Source: Sandaracinus amylolyticus
GTDB lineage: Bacteria > Myxococcota_A > Polyangia > Polyangiales > Sandaracinaceae
DNA length: 64,000 bases
Direction: 5' to 3'
Assembly (NCBI RefSeq): GCF_000737325.1
Contig: NZ_CP011125.1
Location: 4,092,001 to 4,156,000, forward strand
Shown here: positions 8,762 through 18,124 of the stretch, one piece after another
How positions within the stretch are numbered: the first letter of the stretch is position 1
Layout of the letters: each line of letters begins with the position of its first letter
Made by a program: the position numbers and the translations under genes
The notes under the pieces: generated by a model
Database searches by the model: none
What the model was told of the DNA's origin: nothing
Seen by the model: only the letters and a program-made list of their open reading frames with translations

Positions 8762-9802
8762 TCAGCGCATCGCGAGACGCGCGCAGCGGGCCTCGGCGTC
8801 CGCGCGCAGCCGCGCCTGGCGCGCTTCGAGCCACGCGGGCTCGGGCATCGCGGGCGGCGCCTCCTCGGACGCGCTCGCCTCGCCGCGCGTCGTGAAGAAC
8901 GGGCGCGGATCGTCGACGACGTCGTAGAGCTCCTCGCCCGCCTCGAGCAGCGCGCAGTTGCGGTCCTCGAGCTCGTGCACGATGCGCGGCAGCGCCTCGA
9001 CGCTCCACTCGTGGATGTCGTGCAGCAGCACGATCCCGCCGCGCTCGCCGTTCTCGCGCTCGCGTCGCTCGAGCACGCGCGTGAAGGTGCGCACCACGTC
9101 GTCGCTCGTGCGGACCTGGAAGTCGCCGGTGCCGAGGTTCCAGAGCACCTGCGTGTAGCCGCGCTCCGCGAGCCACGCGTCGATGCGCGGCGATCGCGAT
9201 CCGCCCGGCGGACGGATGAGCCACGGGCGCGCGCCGAGCACGTTCTCGAACACGCGCTCCGTGCCGAGCACCTGCTCCTGCAGATCCTCGTGCGAGAGGA
9301 GCGGCAGCTGCACGTGATCCATCGTGTGGCTGCCCACGATGTGCCCGCGCGCGACGATGTCGCGCGCGATGTCGGCGAGCAGGCGCTCGCGCGGCGTGGT
9401 GCCCTCGAACCGACGCGCGGTGAGGAAGAACATCGCGCGGATGCCGAGCGCGTCGAGCGTGTCGAGCAGCCCCGGCGTGTAGCGATGGTCGGGCCCGTCG
9501 TCGAAGGAGAACAGGATCATCCGATGCGGCGTGCCGCCGGTGATCACCATGCCCTCGCGCAGATCGGCGCCCATGCCGTCGAGCGGCTGGACGGGCTCGT
9601 CGTGCTCGTCGGGCGCGGGCGCGATCTCGGCCACGTCGATCGGCTCGTCGACGGGCTCGGGCGGCGTGACGTCCTCGCGGACCATCGCGTGCACCGCGGG
9701 ATGCGCCACGGGACGTGTGAAGTGCGCGAGCAGCGCGCCCCCGGCGAGCGCGCTCGCGCAGAGCAGCACGCGCCCGACGATCGGCAGTCCTCGACCCAAC
9801 AT
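8762..9802 (-). CDS. polysaccharide deacetylase family protein (CE4, NodB homology domain)
   Basis: 346 residues. An N-terminal helix (residues 8-28) acts as signal peptide or membrane anchor, then an acidic Pro-rich linker to about residue 85. The NodB domain carries all expected motifs: FSFDDGPD (Asp101/Asp102), metal-binding SHTMDH (His159, His163), RPPGG (Arg197) and LLHDIH (catalytic His261). These enzymes remove acetyl or other N-/O-acyl groups from cell-wall or exopolysaccharide sugars using a divalent metal, outside the membrane. A charged Ala/Glu/Arg tail follows the domain. The start is an ATG 62 bp downstream of the FecR-like gene on the same strand. The true substrate cannot be told from sequence. 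Confidence 0.87.
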   Translation of the reverse strand: MLGRGLPIVGRVLLCASALAGGALLAHFTRPVAHPAVHAMVREDVTPPEPVDEPIDVAEIAPAPDEHDEPVQPLDGMGADLREGMVITGGTPHRMILFSFDDGPDHRYTPGLLDTLDALGIRAMFFLTARRFEGTTPRERLLADIARDIVARGHIVGSHTMDHVQLPLLSHEDLQEQVLGTERVFENVLGARPWLIRPPGGSRSPRIDAWLAERGYTQVLWNLGTGDFQVRTSDDVVRTFTRVLERRERENGERGGIVLLHDIHEWSVEALPRIVHELEDRNCALLEAGEELYDVVDDPRPFFTTRGEASASEEAPPAMPEPAWLEARQARLRADAEARCARLAMR

Positions 9803-9864
9803 GGCGCCAGTGTAGGCGCGTGTAGGATCACAGATCCAAAAAGCGGACAGCCCGTTGCAGCGCT

Positions 9865-11427
9865 TCAGCGGCCGCCGAAGGCCAGCGGCACGTCGAACCG
9901 CACGAACCCACCGGACGGCGGCGGGAACGTCCAGCGCTCGGCGTAGTTCCGCACGCACTGCTGGAGGCCCTCGGGGACGTCCCCGCCGACCACCTCGGCC
10001 CGCGACACCGACCCGTCGAGCCCGACCGTGATGCGCACCGTGAGACGGCCCTCGAGGTCCGGCCGCTCGCGCATGCCGAGCTCGTAGCACTGCCGAAGCC
10101 GCGGCAGCCCGCGCTGCACGGTCTGTCGGATCTCCGCTTCGGGCAGCGTGCCCTCGCGCACCCGCGGCGCCTGCGGTTGCAGATCCGTCGCGTCGAGCGC
10201 GACGCCGTCCTCGCCGACCACGACGACCGTGCGGAACGCGCGCCCGGTGCTGTCGAACCCGCCGATGTTCAGCTCGCCGGGGCGCACGCGCATCGCGAGC
10301 TCGCCCGCGCCCTGCGCCTCGACGTCGCCGATCTGCCACCGCACGAGCCCGGGGTGGCGCACGTGCAGCACACCCGTGCCCGCGTCCGCGTCCGCGATGC
10401 CGTGGGGCTCGCGCACCCGCGGCACCTCACCGACCTCGGCGCTGCTCCAGCGCGCCGGCGCGCGAACGATCTCGACGCGCCCGTCGGGGCGGTGCACCTC
10501 GACCTCGCCCTCGGCGACCGCGAGCCGCACGACGCCGCCCTCGTCGAGCACCACCTCCGCGCGCGTCACGCGCAGCTCGAAGCGGTGCTCCGACGCGATC
10601 ACCACGAAGCGCGACTCTCCCTCGAAGAGCGGCCCGCCCGTCGACGCCGCGAGCGTGCCCGCGCGCAGATCGATCTCGACGTCGCGCTCGCGCAGCCGCG
10701 TCAGCAGCGCTTCGCTCGCGGGGTACGCGATCACGCCGGTGTCCTCGGCGAGCCGCACGTGGACCTCGCTCGCGTCGTCGGTGCGCAGCGTGGTCGCGTC
10801 GGCGAGCACGTCGTCGACCGCGGCGGCGCGCGTCGTCCCATCGGCCGCGACGACCTCCGCGCCGCGCCCCGCGACCAACGTCACCGTCGCGGCCAGCGGC
10901 GCCGCTTCCGCGATCACCTCGGGGTCCACCGGCTCCGGCGCGGGCGCTTCGATCATCGGCGCGGGCGGCGTCGGGCGGGCGATCTCGGGCGCGCTCGGCG
11001 GCCGCGTCGCGACGTACGCGAGCACACCCGCCGCCGCGAGCGCGGCGACGCCCCACGCTGCGCGCCGCGCGGCCGGCGACGACCTCGCGCTCAGTCCGCG
11101 CATCGGCGCCGACGGTGCGGCGGTCCGCCCGGGAGCCGACGACGAGCGCGTCGCACCCTCGGGGCTCGTCGCGCACTGCGCCTCCGCGATCTTCTCGACC
11201 TCGCGCTCGAGCGCGAGCTCCATGCGCGACCAGTCGAGCTCCGGCGGCGCCTCGTCGCGCGCTTCGTCGGCGATCCGGTCGTAGAGCGCCATCGCCGCGA
11301 GCGCCTGACGGCACACGTCGCAGCCCGCGAGGTGTCGCTCGATGCGCGCGCGCCCTGCGGCCGACAGACGTCGCTCCTGTAGCGCGAGCAGCGCTCCGAT
11401 CTTCGGCGAGTGCTCCCTCTCGCCCAT
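9865..11427 (-). CDS. anti-sigma-like zinc finger, FecR-like and AgmX/PglI C-terminal domain protein
   Basis: 520 residues. The N terminus holds a cytoplasmic anti-sigma zinc finger (His32, Cys36, Cys39 in RHLAGCDVC). One membrane helix follows at about 124-141, and the outside part has a FecR-like beta domain at about 180-330. The end (about 430-520) is an AgmX/PglI-type TonB-like domain with QCYELGMRERPDLEGRLTVR and a second Cys before the FPPPSGG segment. Its ATG overlaps the upstream ECF sigma stop as TGATG, so it is almost surely that factor's membrane-bound regulator. Joining an envelope-machine domain to an anti-sigma finger suggests that outside force or protein contact is signalled to the sigma factor; that is inference. 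Confidence 0.8.
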   Translation of the reverse strand: MGEREHSPKIGALLALQERRLSAAGRARIERHLAGCDVCRQALAAMALYDRIADEARDEAPPELDWSRMELALEREVEKIAEAQCATSPEGATRSSSAPGRTAAPSAPMRGLSARSSPAARRAAWGVAALAAAGVLAYVATRPPSAPEIARPTPPAPMIEAPAPEPVDPEVIAEAAPLAATVTLVAGRGAEVVAADGTTRAAAVDDVLADATTLRTDDASEVHVRLAEDTGVIAYPASEALLTRLRERDVEIDLRAGTLAASTGGPLFEGESRFVVIASEHRFELRVTRAEVVLDEGGVVRLAVAEGEVEVHRPDGRVEIVRAPARWSSAEVGEVPRVREPHGIADADAGTGVLHVRHPGLVRWQIGDVEAQGAGELAMRVRPGELNIGGFDSTGRAFRTVVVVGEDGVALDATDLQPQAPRVREGTLPEAEIRQTVQRGLPRLRQCYELGMRERPDLEGRLTVRITVGLDGSVSRAEVVGGDVPEGLQQCVRNYAERWTFPPPSGGFVRFDVPLAFGGR

Positions 11428-12221
11428 CACGGTCGGCTCTCCCGGCTGGTCTCGTCGTCGAGCACCTCGGGCGGAGCGCGCAGCGCGTCCTCGCCCGCCT
11501 TCGCGCGCGGCTTGCCCGGCAGCTGCGCGACGAGGACCTCCATCACCTGCGCGAGGCTCGGCTCTGCCGTCATCGCGGCGTAGAGCTCCTTGCGCGCGTA
11601 GAAGAGCCGCGTGCGCACGGTCAGCACCGGCACTCCGACGATCTCCGCGATCTCCTTCGCGGGCACTCCGTCGAAGTCGTGCATGACCAGCACTTCGCGC
11701 TTCTTGTCGCTCAGCTGATCGAGCAGGCGATAGAGCGTTCGCACACGCTCCTGGCGCTCGACGATCACGTCCGGGGTCTCGTGCGGCGCGCCGTCCTGCG
11801 GGCCCTCCGGCACCTCGACGTCGGTGAAGCGCGGCCTCGAGCGCCCCTTGCGCAGGTGCATGCGCGAGACGTTCACCGCGAGGCGATAGAGCCACGTCGA
11901 GAACCGCGACTCGCCGCGGAACGAGGGCAGCGAGCGGTACACGTGCAGGAAGACCTCCTGCACCACGTCCTCGATCTCCGGCCCGGGGCCGATCATCCGG
12001 AACACCACCCGCGACACGTCGCTGCGGTGGTTGCGGAAGATCTCGCGGAACGCTGCCGCGTCTCCCGCCTGCGCTCGCTCGATCAGCGCGCGTTCCGGAT
12101 CCATTCCAGGTGCTGCCTGCTTCGGCACCTTCGCGCGAGCGACGGCACCGTTCGCGTCGCGGGAGCCCGCGACGGGGAGGGGAAGGGCGTCGATCGGAGA
12201 CGCGTGGAGCGACGATAGCAT
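11427..12221 (-). CDS. ECF-type RNA polymerase sigma factor
   Basis: About 264 residues with this start. Region 2 contains FREIFRNHRSDVSRVVFRM, DVVQEVFLHVY and FRGESRFSTWLYRLAVN; region 4 ends with VPAKEIAEIVGVPVLTVRTRL. About 50 residues follow region 4. Start choice is open: ATGs lie at 12269, 12221 and 12104. Third-position GC becomes gene-like only just after 12221, and homology starts near 12104. The stop overlaps the following zinc finger-FecR gene by 1 bp (TGATG), the usual layout of an ECF factor with its anti-sigma partner. The regulon cannot be read from sequence. Confidence 0.87.
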   Translation of the reverse strand: MLSSLHASPIDALPLPVAGSRDANGAVARAKVPKQAAPGMDPERALIERAQAGDAAAFREIFRNHRSDVSRVVFRMIGPGPEIEDVVQEVFLHVYRSLPSFRGESRFSTWLYRLAVNVSRMHLRKGRSRPRFTDVEVPEGPQDGAPHETPDVIVERQERVRTLYRLLDQLSDKKREVLVMHDFDGVPAKEIAEIVGVPVLTVRTRLFYARKELYAAMTAEPSLAQVMEVLVAQLPGKPRAKAGEDALRAPPEVLDDETSRESRP

Positions 12222-12278
12222 GGCACCGCGGCGGGTTCGTCCCACCGTTGCGGCGCCTTCTCGCCCCATTCAGGCGGA

Positions 12279-12356
12279 TCAGCGTCGGCGGTTCGCCCAG
12301 GCGAGCAGGTCCTGCCCGAGGAGCATCACCAGGATCGCAGCAGCGACGATCGACAT
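12279..12356 (-). CDS. possible 25-residue membrane peptide
   Basis: A short frame in the 288-bp gap between the divergent ECF gene and ABC operon. It would encode one hydrophobic helix (MSIVAAAILVMLLG) followed by polar residues and a triple-Arg end, typical of small bacterial membrane peptides. 21 of 24 codons end in G or C, like real genes here, but the gap is GC-rich anyway. There is only a weak purine stretch about 10 bp upstream. Treat as a candidate only. Confidence 0.22.
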   Translation of the reverse strand: MSIVAAAILVMLLGQDLLAWANRRR

Positions 12357-12509
12357 GCGAGCGCCAGCCTCGCGTCGTCGCGCATCGCCGGTCCAGAAAA
12401 CGGCAGCGGCTCGCCCTTGCTTGCTCCGCGCGCGCGTTGTACGGGGTCGCCGCACAACCCCGCTCGCTCGCTGCGAGCAGGTCCGATCCCTGCGAACCCG
12501 AGAGGCACC

Positions 12510-13508
12510 GTGATCGAGGTCGAGCACCTCACGAAGCGATACGGACCGCGCACCGCCGTGCAGGACGTCTCCTTCCGCGTCGGGAAGGGCGAGATCGTCG
12601 GATTCCTCGGCCCGAACGGGGCGGGAAAGAGCACCACGCTGCGCATGCTGACCGGCTTCCTCGCGCCGAGCGGCGGTGCGATCCGCATCGACGGCATCGA
12701 TGCGCTCGCGAAGCCGATCGAGGCGAAGAAGCGCATCGGGTACATGCCCGAGGCGTGCCCGATCTACCCGGAGATGCGGGTGCGCGAGTACCTGCGGTAC
12801 CGCGCCGAGCTCAAGGGCGTCGCGTCGCGCGCGATCAAGGAGCGCATCGAGATCGCGCTCGATCAGGCGAGCGTGAAGGAAGCGGGCGACCGCATCATCG
12901 GGCAGCTCAGCAAAGGCACGCGGCAGCGCGTGGGGCTCGCGGACGCGCTGGTCGCGGACCCGCCGATCCTCGTGCTCGACGAGCCCACCGCGGGCCTCGA
13001 TCCGAACCAGATCCGACAGGTGCGCGACCTGGTGCGAGGGCTCGCGGGCAAGAAGACGGTGCTCGTCTCGACGCACATCCTGCCGGAGGTCGAGTCGACG
13101 TGTGATCGCGTGGTGATCATCCATCGCGGTCGCGTCGTGCGAGAGGGCGCGCCCGACCAGCTGCGCCAGGCGATCGCGGGTGGGAACGTGCTGGTGATCG
13201 AGGCGCGCGCGACGCACGACCAACTGCGCGGAGCGCTCGAAGGCGTCGAGGGCGTGGGCGCGATCGAGAGCGTCGAAGCGCTCGGCGACGGGCGGGTGCG
13301 GGCGCGCGTCGCGGTCGAGGAGCTCGGGGAGGGCGCGGAGCGCGTCTTCGCGGCGTTCGCGAGGACCGGGCTCGTGCTGCGCGAGCTGAGGCCGGAGACC
13401 GTCGGCTCGCTCGAAGAGGTGTTCGGCCGCCTGACGACCGAAGAGGCCGCGCAGCCCGAGCCGCCCGCGAGCACCGACGAGTCGAGCGATGAGGAGGCGG
13501 CGTCGTGA
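12510..13508 (+). CDS. ABC transporter ATP-binding protein, Gld-like
   Basis: 332 residues. Walker A GPNGAGKST is near residue 38 and Walker B with LVLDEPTAGLD near 155; the signature LSKGTRQRVG fits the ABC-2 class, and the switch His is in STHILPEVE. The C-terminal 110 residues form the long tail common in GldA/CcmA-type ATPases and end in an acidic Glu/Ser-rich stretch. The start is a GTG where family homology begins. It overlaps the permease gene by GTGA. With the next three genes it makes a four-gene operon of the type seen in gliding and non-gliding bacteria: ATPase, ABC-2 permease, GldG-like protein and DUF4340 protein. The transported substrate is unknown. Confidence 0.9.
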   Translation: MIEVEHLTKRYGPRTAVQDVSFRVGKGEIVGFLGPNGAGKSTTLRMLTGFLAPSGGAIRIDGIDALAKPIEAKKRIGYMPEACPIYPEMRVREYLRYRAELKGVASRAIKERIEIALDQASVKEAGDRIIGQLSKGTRQRVGLADALVADPPILVLDEPTAGLDPNQIRQVRDLVRGLAGKKTVLVSTHILPEVESTCDRVVIIHRGRVVREGAPDQLRQAIAGGNVLVIEARATHDQLRGALEGVEGVGAIESVEALGDGRVRARVAVEELGEGAERVFAAFARTGLVLRELRPETVGSLEEVFGRLTTEEAAQPEPPASTDESSDEEAAS

Positions 13509-14260
13509 GGGGGATGTGGACGATCGCGAAGCGCGAGATCGTCTCGTTCTTCGTCTCGCCGCTCGCCTACGTGGTGCTGACCGCGTGGATGGTGATCTGC
13601 GGCTTCGAGTTCTACCTGCTCGCGGCGTTCGCTGCGGGGCAGCCGCTCACCGCCGGCGCGGCGAGCGAGGGGCTGCTCGCCCAGTACTTCGGCGGCACGA
13701 CGCTCTTCTACATGCCGCTGCTGGTGATCGTGCCGCTGCTCACGATGCGCCTCATCGCCGAAGAGAGCCGCGCCGGGACGATCGAGCCGCTGCTCACCGC
13801 GCCGGTGTCCGAGACGGCGATCGTGCTCGGCAAGTTCGTCGCGGCGATGGTGTTCTGGTCCGCGCTCTTCGTGCCGACGCTGATGTACGCGTGGCTGACG
13901 AGCCGCTTCGGCGACGTCGATCTCGGCGCGCTCGGCGCGACGTACTTCGGGCTGCTGCTGCTCGGGCTCTCGTGGATGTCGGTCGGGACGCTGATGAGCG
14001 CGATCGGGCGCAACCAGATCGTCGCCGCGATGCTCACGTTCCTCGCGGTCGCGGGGCACTTCATGATCGGCCTCGGCCAGTTCGTCTTCCCCGACGACGG
14101 TGCGCGCGAGGTGTTCGAGTACGTGAGCGTGTGGGGCCAGATGAGCGCGTTCGCGACGGGCGTCGTCGACACCCGCTATCTCGTCTGGGATCTGTCGACC
14201 GCGGCGCTCGCGCTGTTCGTCGCGGTGCGCGTGCTCGAGGCGCGGAGGTACGAAGGATGA
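13505..14260 (+). CDS. ABC-2 type permease, GldF-like
   Basis: 251 residues with six predicted membrane helices. The N terminus (MWTIAKREIVSFFVSPLAYV) is typical of GldF/NosY-like ABC-2 permeases, and LIAEESRAGTIEPLLTAPV near residue 80 is the conserved coupling segment of the family. The protein would form the membrane pore energised by the ATPase encoded just before it. GTG start overlapping the ATPase stop (GTGA), and its own stop overlaps the GldG-like start (ATGA), so the three are coupled. In Flavobacterium, GldA-GldF-GldG are needed for gliding; here only the module is conserved and a gliding role is not implied. Confidence 0.88.
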   Translation: MRGMWTIAKREIVSFFVSPLAYVVLTAWMVICGFEFYLLAAFAAGQPLTAGAASEGLLAQYFGGTTLFYMPLLVIVPLLTMRLIAEESRAGTIEPLLTAPVSETAIVLGKFVAAMVFWSALFVPTLMYAWLTSRFGDVDLGALGATYFGLLLLGLSWMSVGTLMSAIGRNQIVAAMLTFLAVAGHFMIGLGQFVFPDDGAREVFEYVSVWGQMSAFATGVVDTRYLVWDLSTAALALFVAVRVLEARRYEG

Positions 14261-15846
14261 CTTCCGACAAGACGCGCACGCCCGAGCCGAAGGAGACCGC
14301 GGAGAAGAGCGCGCGCGACGACGCGGCGTCGAAGCGGCGCTTCGAGGGACGCACCAACGTCGTCGTCGCCTCGCTGCTCGTCCTCGCGATCGCGCTGATG
14401 GGCAACTACTTGTCCTTCCGCCACTACCAGCGGTGGGATTGGACGAGCGAGGGCGTGTTCACGCTGTCCGATCGCACGCGCGCGGTGCTGCGCGAGCTCG
14501 ATCACGACGTCGATGCGTGGCTCGTGCTCTCGTCGGCGGAGCCGAACTACCAGGACTTGCGCGAGCTGCTGCAGCGCTATCGCGCCGAGTCGCAGCGCAT
14601 CACGCTGCACTTCGTCGATCCCGATCGCGAGCCCGGCGAGTACCGCGTGCTCGCGGAGCGCCTTCGCCTCGGCCATGCCGACCTCGGCGGCGGCGTGCTC
14701 GGGAGCGACGTCGCGGTCGTGCTCGAGAGCGGCGATCGCCAGTGGAAGATCGGTCGCGACGATCTCGTGAGCGTCGACTTCGACGCGCTCGAGGCCGGCG
14801 AGGCGCGCGTGGACGTGCGCTCCGAGCAAGCGCTCACCGGCGGTCTGCTCGAGGTCACCGCGGGACGTCCGACGAAGGTCTGCGTCACGCAGGGCCACGG
14901 CGAGTGGACGCTCGGCCGCGGCGCGGAGCGCGATCTCGGCGCGCTGCAGGACCAGATGCGCCGCGACAACCTCGACATCCAGCCGTTCGAGACGCGCGGC
15001 GCGCAGCGCGTGCCCGAGGACTGCGACGCGCTCTTCGTGGTGGGCCCGACCACTGCGTTCACCAGCGCCGAGGCCGAGCTGATCCGCGGCTACGTGCAGA
15101 GCGGCGGCAACCTGTTCGTCGCCGCTGACCCGGAGCTGCGCGACGAGCAGATCACCGCGACGGGCCTCGAGGAGGTGCTGCGCGACTTCGGGATCCGGAT
15201 CGATCGCTCGCTCGTGCTCGAGCTCGATCCGCGCTTCCTGCCGCAGAGCGCGACGTCGCCCATCGGGCCGTACCTCGTGGCGAGCTGGGGCGATCATCCG
15301 ATCACCCGCCCGTTCCGCGATCCGCCCGCGGGTGTGCTCTTCCAGATCGCGCGCTCGGTGCGTCCCGTCGATCCCGATCGCGCGACGACGCTGCTCTCGA
15401 CGAGCGAGTCGTCGTTCGCGGAGACCGAGCTCGCGCAGATGATCCAGCGCGGCGAGCCGTCGCGCGACGACGCGGATCTCGCGGGCCCGGTCTCGATCGC
15501 GGTCGCGACGCGCGTCGAGCGTCTCGGCGAGGCCCCCGAGGGCGAGACCGAGGACGCCGCGGAAGACCGCGAGGGCGGGCGCGTCGTGGTCGTGGGTGAC
15601 GCCGACTTCCTCGACTCGCAGTATCTCGGCCTCCAAGAGGTCATGAACTACGAGCTCGCGAGCGCGATCGTCGGCTGGCTCACGGAGCGCGAAGCGCTGA
15701 TCGAGCTGCCCGGGCGGAGCGTCGAGGCGCGACCCGTGCGGATGAGCCAGGAGGACGTCGACGGGCTCGGCTTCCGGGTGGTCGTGCTGTTGCCCGCGGC
15801 GATCTTCTTCCTCGGCTTCGCCGTGTGGTGGAACCGGCGTTCCTGA
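14257..15846 (+). CDS. GldG-family ABC transporter auxiliary protein
   Basis: 529 residues. A charged cytoplasmic N terminus of about 36 residues leads to membrane helix one (about 37-55). A large outside domain (about 70-500) follows, with the GldG/ABC_transp_aux features: DWTSEGVFTLSDRTRAVLREL near 62, the YRAES/FVDPDREP stretch near 105, and VVGPTTAFTSAEAELIRGY with GGNLFVAADPE near 270-295. A final helix (LPAAIFFLGFAVWW) precedes the short NRRS tail. It is the periplasmic accessory subunit of the ABC system and likely binds the transported ligand. The ATGA overlap with the permease and a 10-bp gap to the next gene place it in the operon. Confidence 0.86.
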   Translation: MTSDKTRTPEPKETAEKSARDDAASKRRFEGRTNVVVASLLVLAIALMGNYLSFRHYQRWDWTSEGVFTLSDRTRAVLRELDHDVDAWLVLSSAEPNYQDLRELLQRYRAESQRITLHFVDPDREPGEYRVLAERLRLGHADLGGGVLGSDVAVVLESGDRQWKIGRDDLVSVDFDALEAGEARVDVRSEQALTGGLLEVTAGRPTKVCVTQGHGEWTLGRGAERDLGALQDQMRRDNLDIQPFETRGAQRVPEDCDALFVVGPTTAFTSAEAELIRGYVQSGGNLFVAADPELRDEQITATGLEEVLRDFGIRIDRSLVLELDPRFLPQSATSPIGPYLVASWGDHPITRPFRDPPAGVLFQIARSVRPVDPDRATTLLSTSESSFAETELAQMIQRGEPSRDDADLAGPVSIAVATRVERLGEAPEGETEDAAEDREGGRVVVVGDADFLDSQYLGLQEVMNYELASAIVGWLTEREALIELPGRSVEARPVRMSQEDVDGLGFRVVVLLPAAIFFLGFAVWWNRRS

Positions 15847-15856
15847 GAGCGAACGG

Positions 15857-18103
15857 ATGTCCAAGCGAACGACGATCGTGCTGGGCGTCATCGCGCTCGC
15901 GATGGCGCTCTTCATCGGGATCTTCGAGAGCGGAATGCTCTCGACCGGCGAGCTCGAGGCGCGGCGCGGGCGCGTGCTGCAGCGCTTCGTGCGGCCGCGC
16001 GTGAGCGACGTGGAGCTCGTGAGCGGCGAGACCCGCATCGTGCTGCATCGCGACCGCGAGGAGGACCTCGACGAGTTCGAGCTGGGGCACTGGCAGCTCA
16101 CCGCGCCGATCGCGAGCGATGCGGATCAGGACGCGGTCGATCAGCTGCTCTCGTCGCTCGAGTGGCTCGAGGCGCGCCGCTCGCTGAGCGGGATCTCGGA
16201 TGAGGATCGAGCGCGCTTCGGGCTCGCGGAGCCGCGCGCTACGGTGCGCTTCACCGTCGCGGGCGAGGACGTCACGGTCGTGCTGGGCGGCGAAGATCCG
16301 CGCGGAGACGGCGTCTACGTCGGCGTTTCGGATCGGCCCGGCGAGGCGTTCGTCGTCGGCCAGGACTTCGTGGAGGCGCTGCAGCACGACGTCGCGCACT
16401 TCCGCCGCAAGGAGCTCTTCGACTCGGTGCGCAGCGCGGACGTGAGCGCGGTCGAGCTCTCGACGCAGCAGGAGCGCGCGCGCGTCGAGCGCACCGAGGG
16501 TGGCTGGATGCTGCGCGAGCCGTACGAGGCGCTCGCGCGCACGGCGTCGCTCGAGGAGATCTTCTCGATGACGCGCGAGGTGCGCGCGACGCGCTTCCTC
16601 GATGACGGCGACCTCGCGCGTCACGGGCTCGATCAGCCCTCGCGCGAGCTCGTGATCCGTCGGGAGCGCGCCGAGGACGAGGCGAACCGTGCGCCGCTGC
16701 GGCTGCGCATCGGCGGTGCGTGCCCGGGCCGCGAGGCCGAGGTCGTCGCGAGGGTGGGCGACGAGGGGCCCATCGTGTGCGTGACCGCGGAGTCGATCTC
16801 GACGCTCGATCTCGGCGTCGATCGACTGCGCGAGAGCCGGCTCGTCGCGATGCGCGACGACGAGATGGAGCGCGCCGAGATCGACGGCGACGCCGACTAC
16901 CAGCTGCGCCGCGAGGACATGAGCTGGCAGATCGTGCAGGGCGAGGACGCGCGCGCGGCCGACGACGACGCCGTCGCCGACTGGACGCGCGAGATGCGCG
17001 CGCTCGAGGCGCTCGCGTACGAGCCCGCGACCGACGAAGCGCTGCGCGCGCGCGGGCTCGCGGCGCCCCGCGCCACGATCACGCTGCACCGCAGCGATCA
17101 GGAGCGCAGCGAGCGCGTGGCGCTGGGCACGACCGACGGCGATGGCGTGTGGGTCCGTCGTGGCGACGATCCGCAGATCGCACGGTTCCCGCTCGCGGCG
17201 GTCGAGCTGCTCACGGCGCCGGCGATCCGGTTCCGCGATCGCCGTCTGGTGCGCGACGTCGAGACGAACGCGCAGGACCTCGTCGTGCTCCGCGAGGGCG
17301 TCGAAGAGCGCGTGCAGAAGCGCGGGACCGAGTGGCGCGTCACGACGCCGGTCGAGATCGCGGCCGATGGCGTCGTGACGCGCGACGTGGTGCGCGCGAT
17401 CGCGTCGCTGACGGCGGTGCGGTTCGTCGCGGATCGCGCGAGCGCGGAGCACGGCCTCGAGCGGCCGCGCTTCGTGGTCACCGCGACGTTCGAGGGCGCG
17501 CTGCCCGACGAGGACGACGGAGCGGACGAGCACGACCACGAGCACGGCGAGCACGCCGACGAAGAGGAGACGCCCCCGCGCGTGCTCGTGCTGCGGATCG
17601 GCGCGGCGACCGAGGGCGGCGCGTTCGCGCAGCTCGGCGAGGATCCCGCGGTGCTCGTCGTCGCGAGCGAGCTGATCGAGAGCCTCGAGGGCCCGCTCGC
17701 GAGCCGCGATCTGCTCGCGGTCGAGTCGTCCGAGCTCGAGTCGCTCGCGCTGGTGCGCGGGGGCGAGCGCGTCGAGCTGCGCCGCGAGGGCGACGGATGG
17801 ACTGCGGGCCAGGGCCCCGCGGACGAGGCGCGCACGACGCTGATCCTCGACCGTCTCGCGTCGATGCGCGCGGTGGGGACCACGCGCTACGGCGAGCCCG
17901 CGCCCGCTGACGGCATGGCGAGCCCGGTGCTGGTCCTCGAGATCCGACGCCGCAGCGGGAGCCCCGAGCAGTACGAGCTGCGCGTCGGTGCGCCGGGCGC
18001 AGCGGGCGCGGACGGCTGGTACCACGCGCGCCGCAGCGACCTCGCCGTCGGCTTCCGCCTCGGCGCCGCGGTCGTTCGCGCGTTCCTCGACTACCAGCCC
18101 TGA
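15857..18103 (+). CDS. DUF4340 domain-containing membrane-anchored protein
   Basis: 748 residues. One N-terminal helix (residues 5-21) anchors a large outside part built of repeated beta-rich DUF4340 units. Recurrent segments of the type LVSGETRIVLHRD, WQLTAPI, ARFGLAEPRATVRF and VVLGGEDP reappear at least three times along the chain, as in other DUF4340 proteins. An acidic His-rich insert (DEHDHEHGEHADEEE) lies near residue 560. DUF4340 genes regularly sit behind GldG-like genes, so this is probably an envelope partner of the ABC system. Its end faces a convergent lipoprotein gene, with a strong hairpin between them. Confidence 0.85.
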   Translation: MSKRTTIVLGVIALAMALFIGIFESGMLSTGELEARRGRVLQRFVRPRVSDVELVSGETRIVLHRDREEDLDEFELGHWQLTAPIASDADQDAVDQLLSSLEWLEARRSLSGISDEDRARFGLAEPRATVRFTVAGEDVTVVLGGEDPRGDGVYVGVSDRPGEAFVVGQDFVEALQHDVAHFRRKELFDSVRSADVSAVELSTQQERARVERTEGGWMLREPYEALARTASLEEIFSMTREVRATRFLDDGDLARHGLDQPSRELVIRRERAEDEANRAPLRLRIGGACPGREAEVVARVGDEGPIVCVTAESISTLDLGVDRLRESRLVAMRDDEMERAEIDGDADYQLRREDMSWQIVQGEDARAADDDAVADWTREMRALEALAYEPATDEALRARGLAAPRATITLHRSDQERSERVALGTTDGDGVWVRRGDDPQIARFPLAAVELLTAPAIRFRDRRLVRDVETNAQDLVVLREGVEERVQKRGTEWRVTTPVEIAADGVVTRDVVRAIASLTAVRFVADRASAEHGLERPRFVVTATFEGALPDEDDGADEHDHEHGEHADEEETPPRVLVLRIGAATEGGAFAQLGEDPAVLVVASELIESLEGPLASRDLLAVESSELESLALVRGGERVELRREGDGWTAGQGPADEARTTLILDRLASMRAVGTTRYGEPAPADGMASPVLVLEIRRRSGSPEQYELRVGAPGAAGADGWYHARRSDLAVGFRLGAAVVRAFLDYQP

Positions 18104-18124
18104 TCCATCGACGGAGAAACGCAG

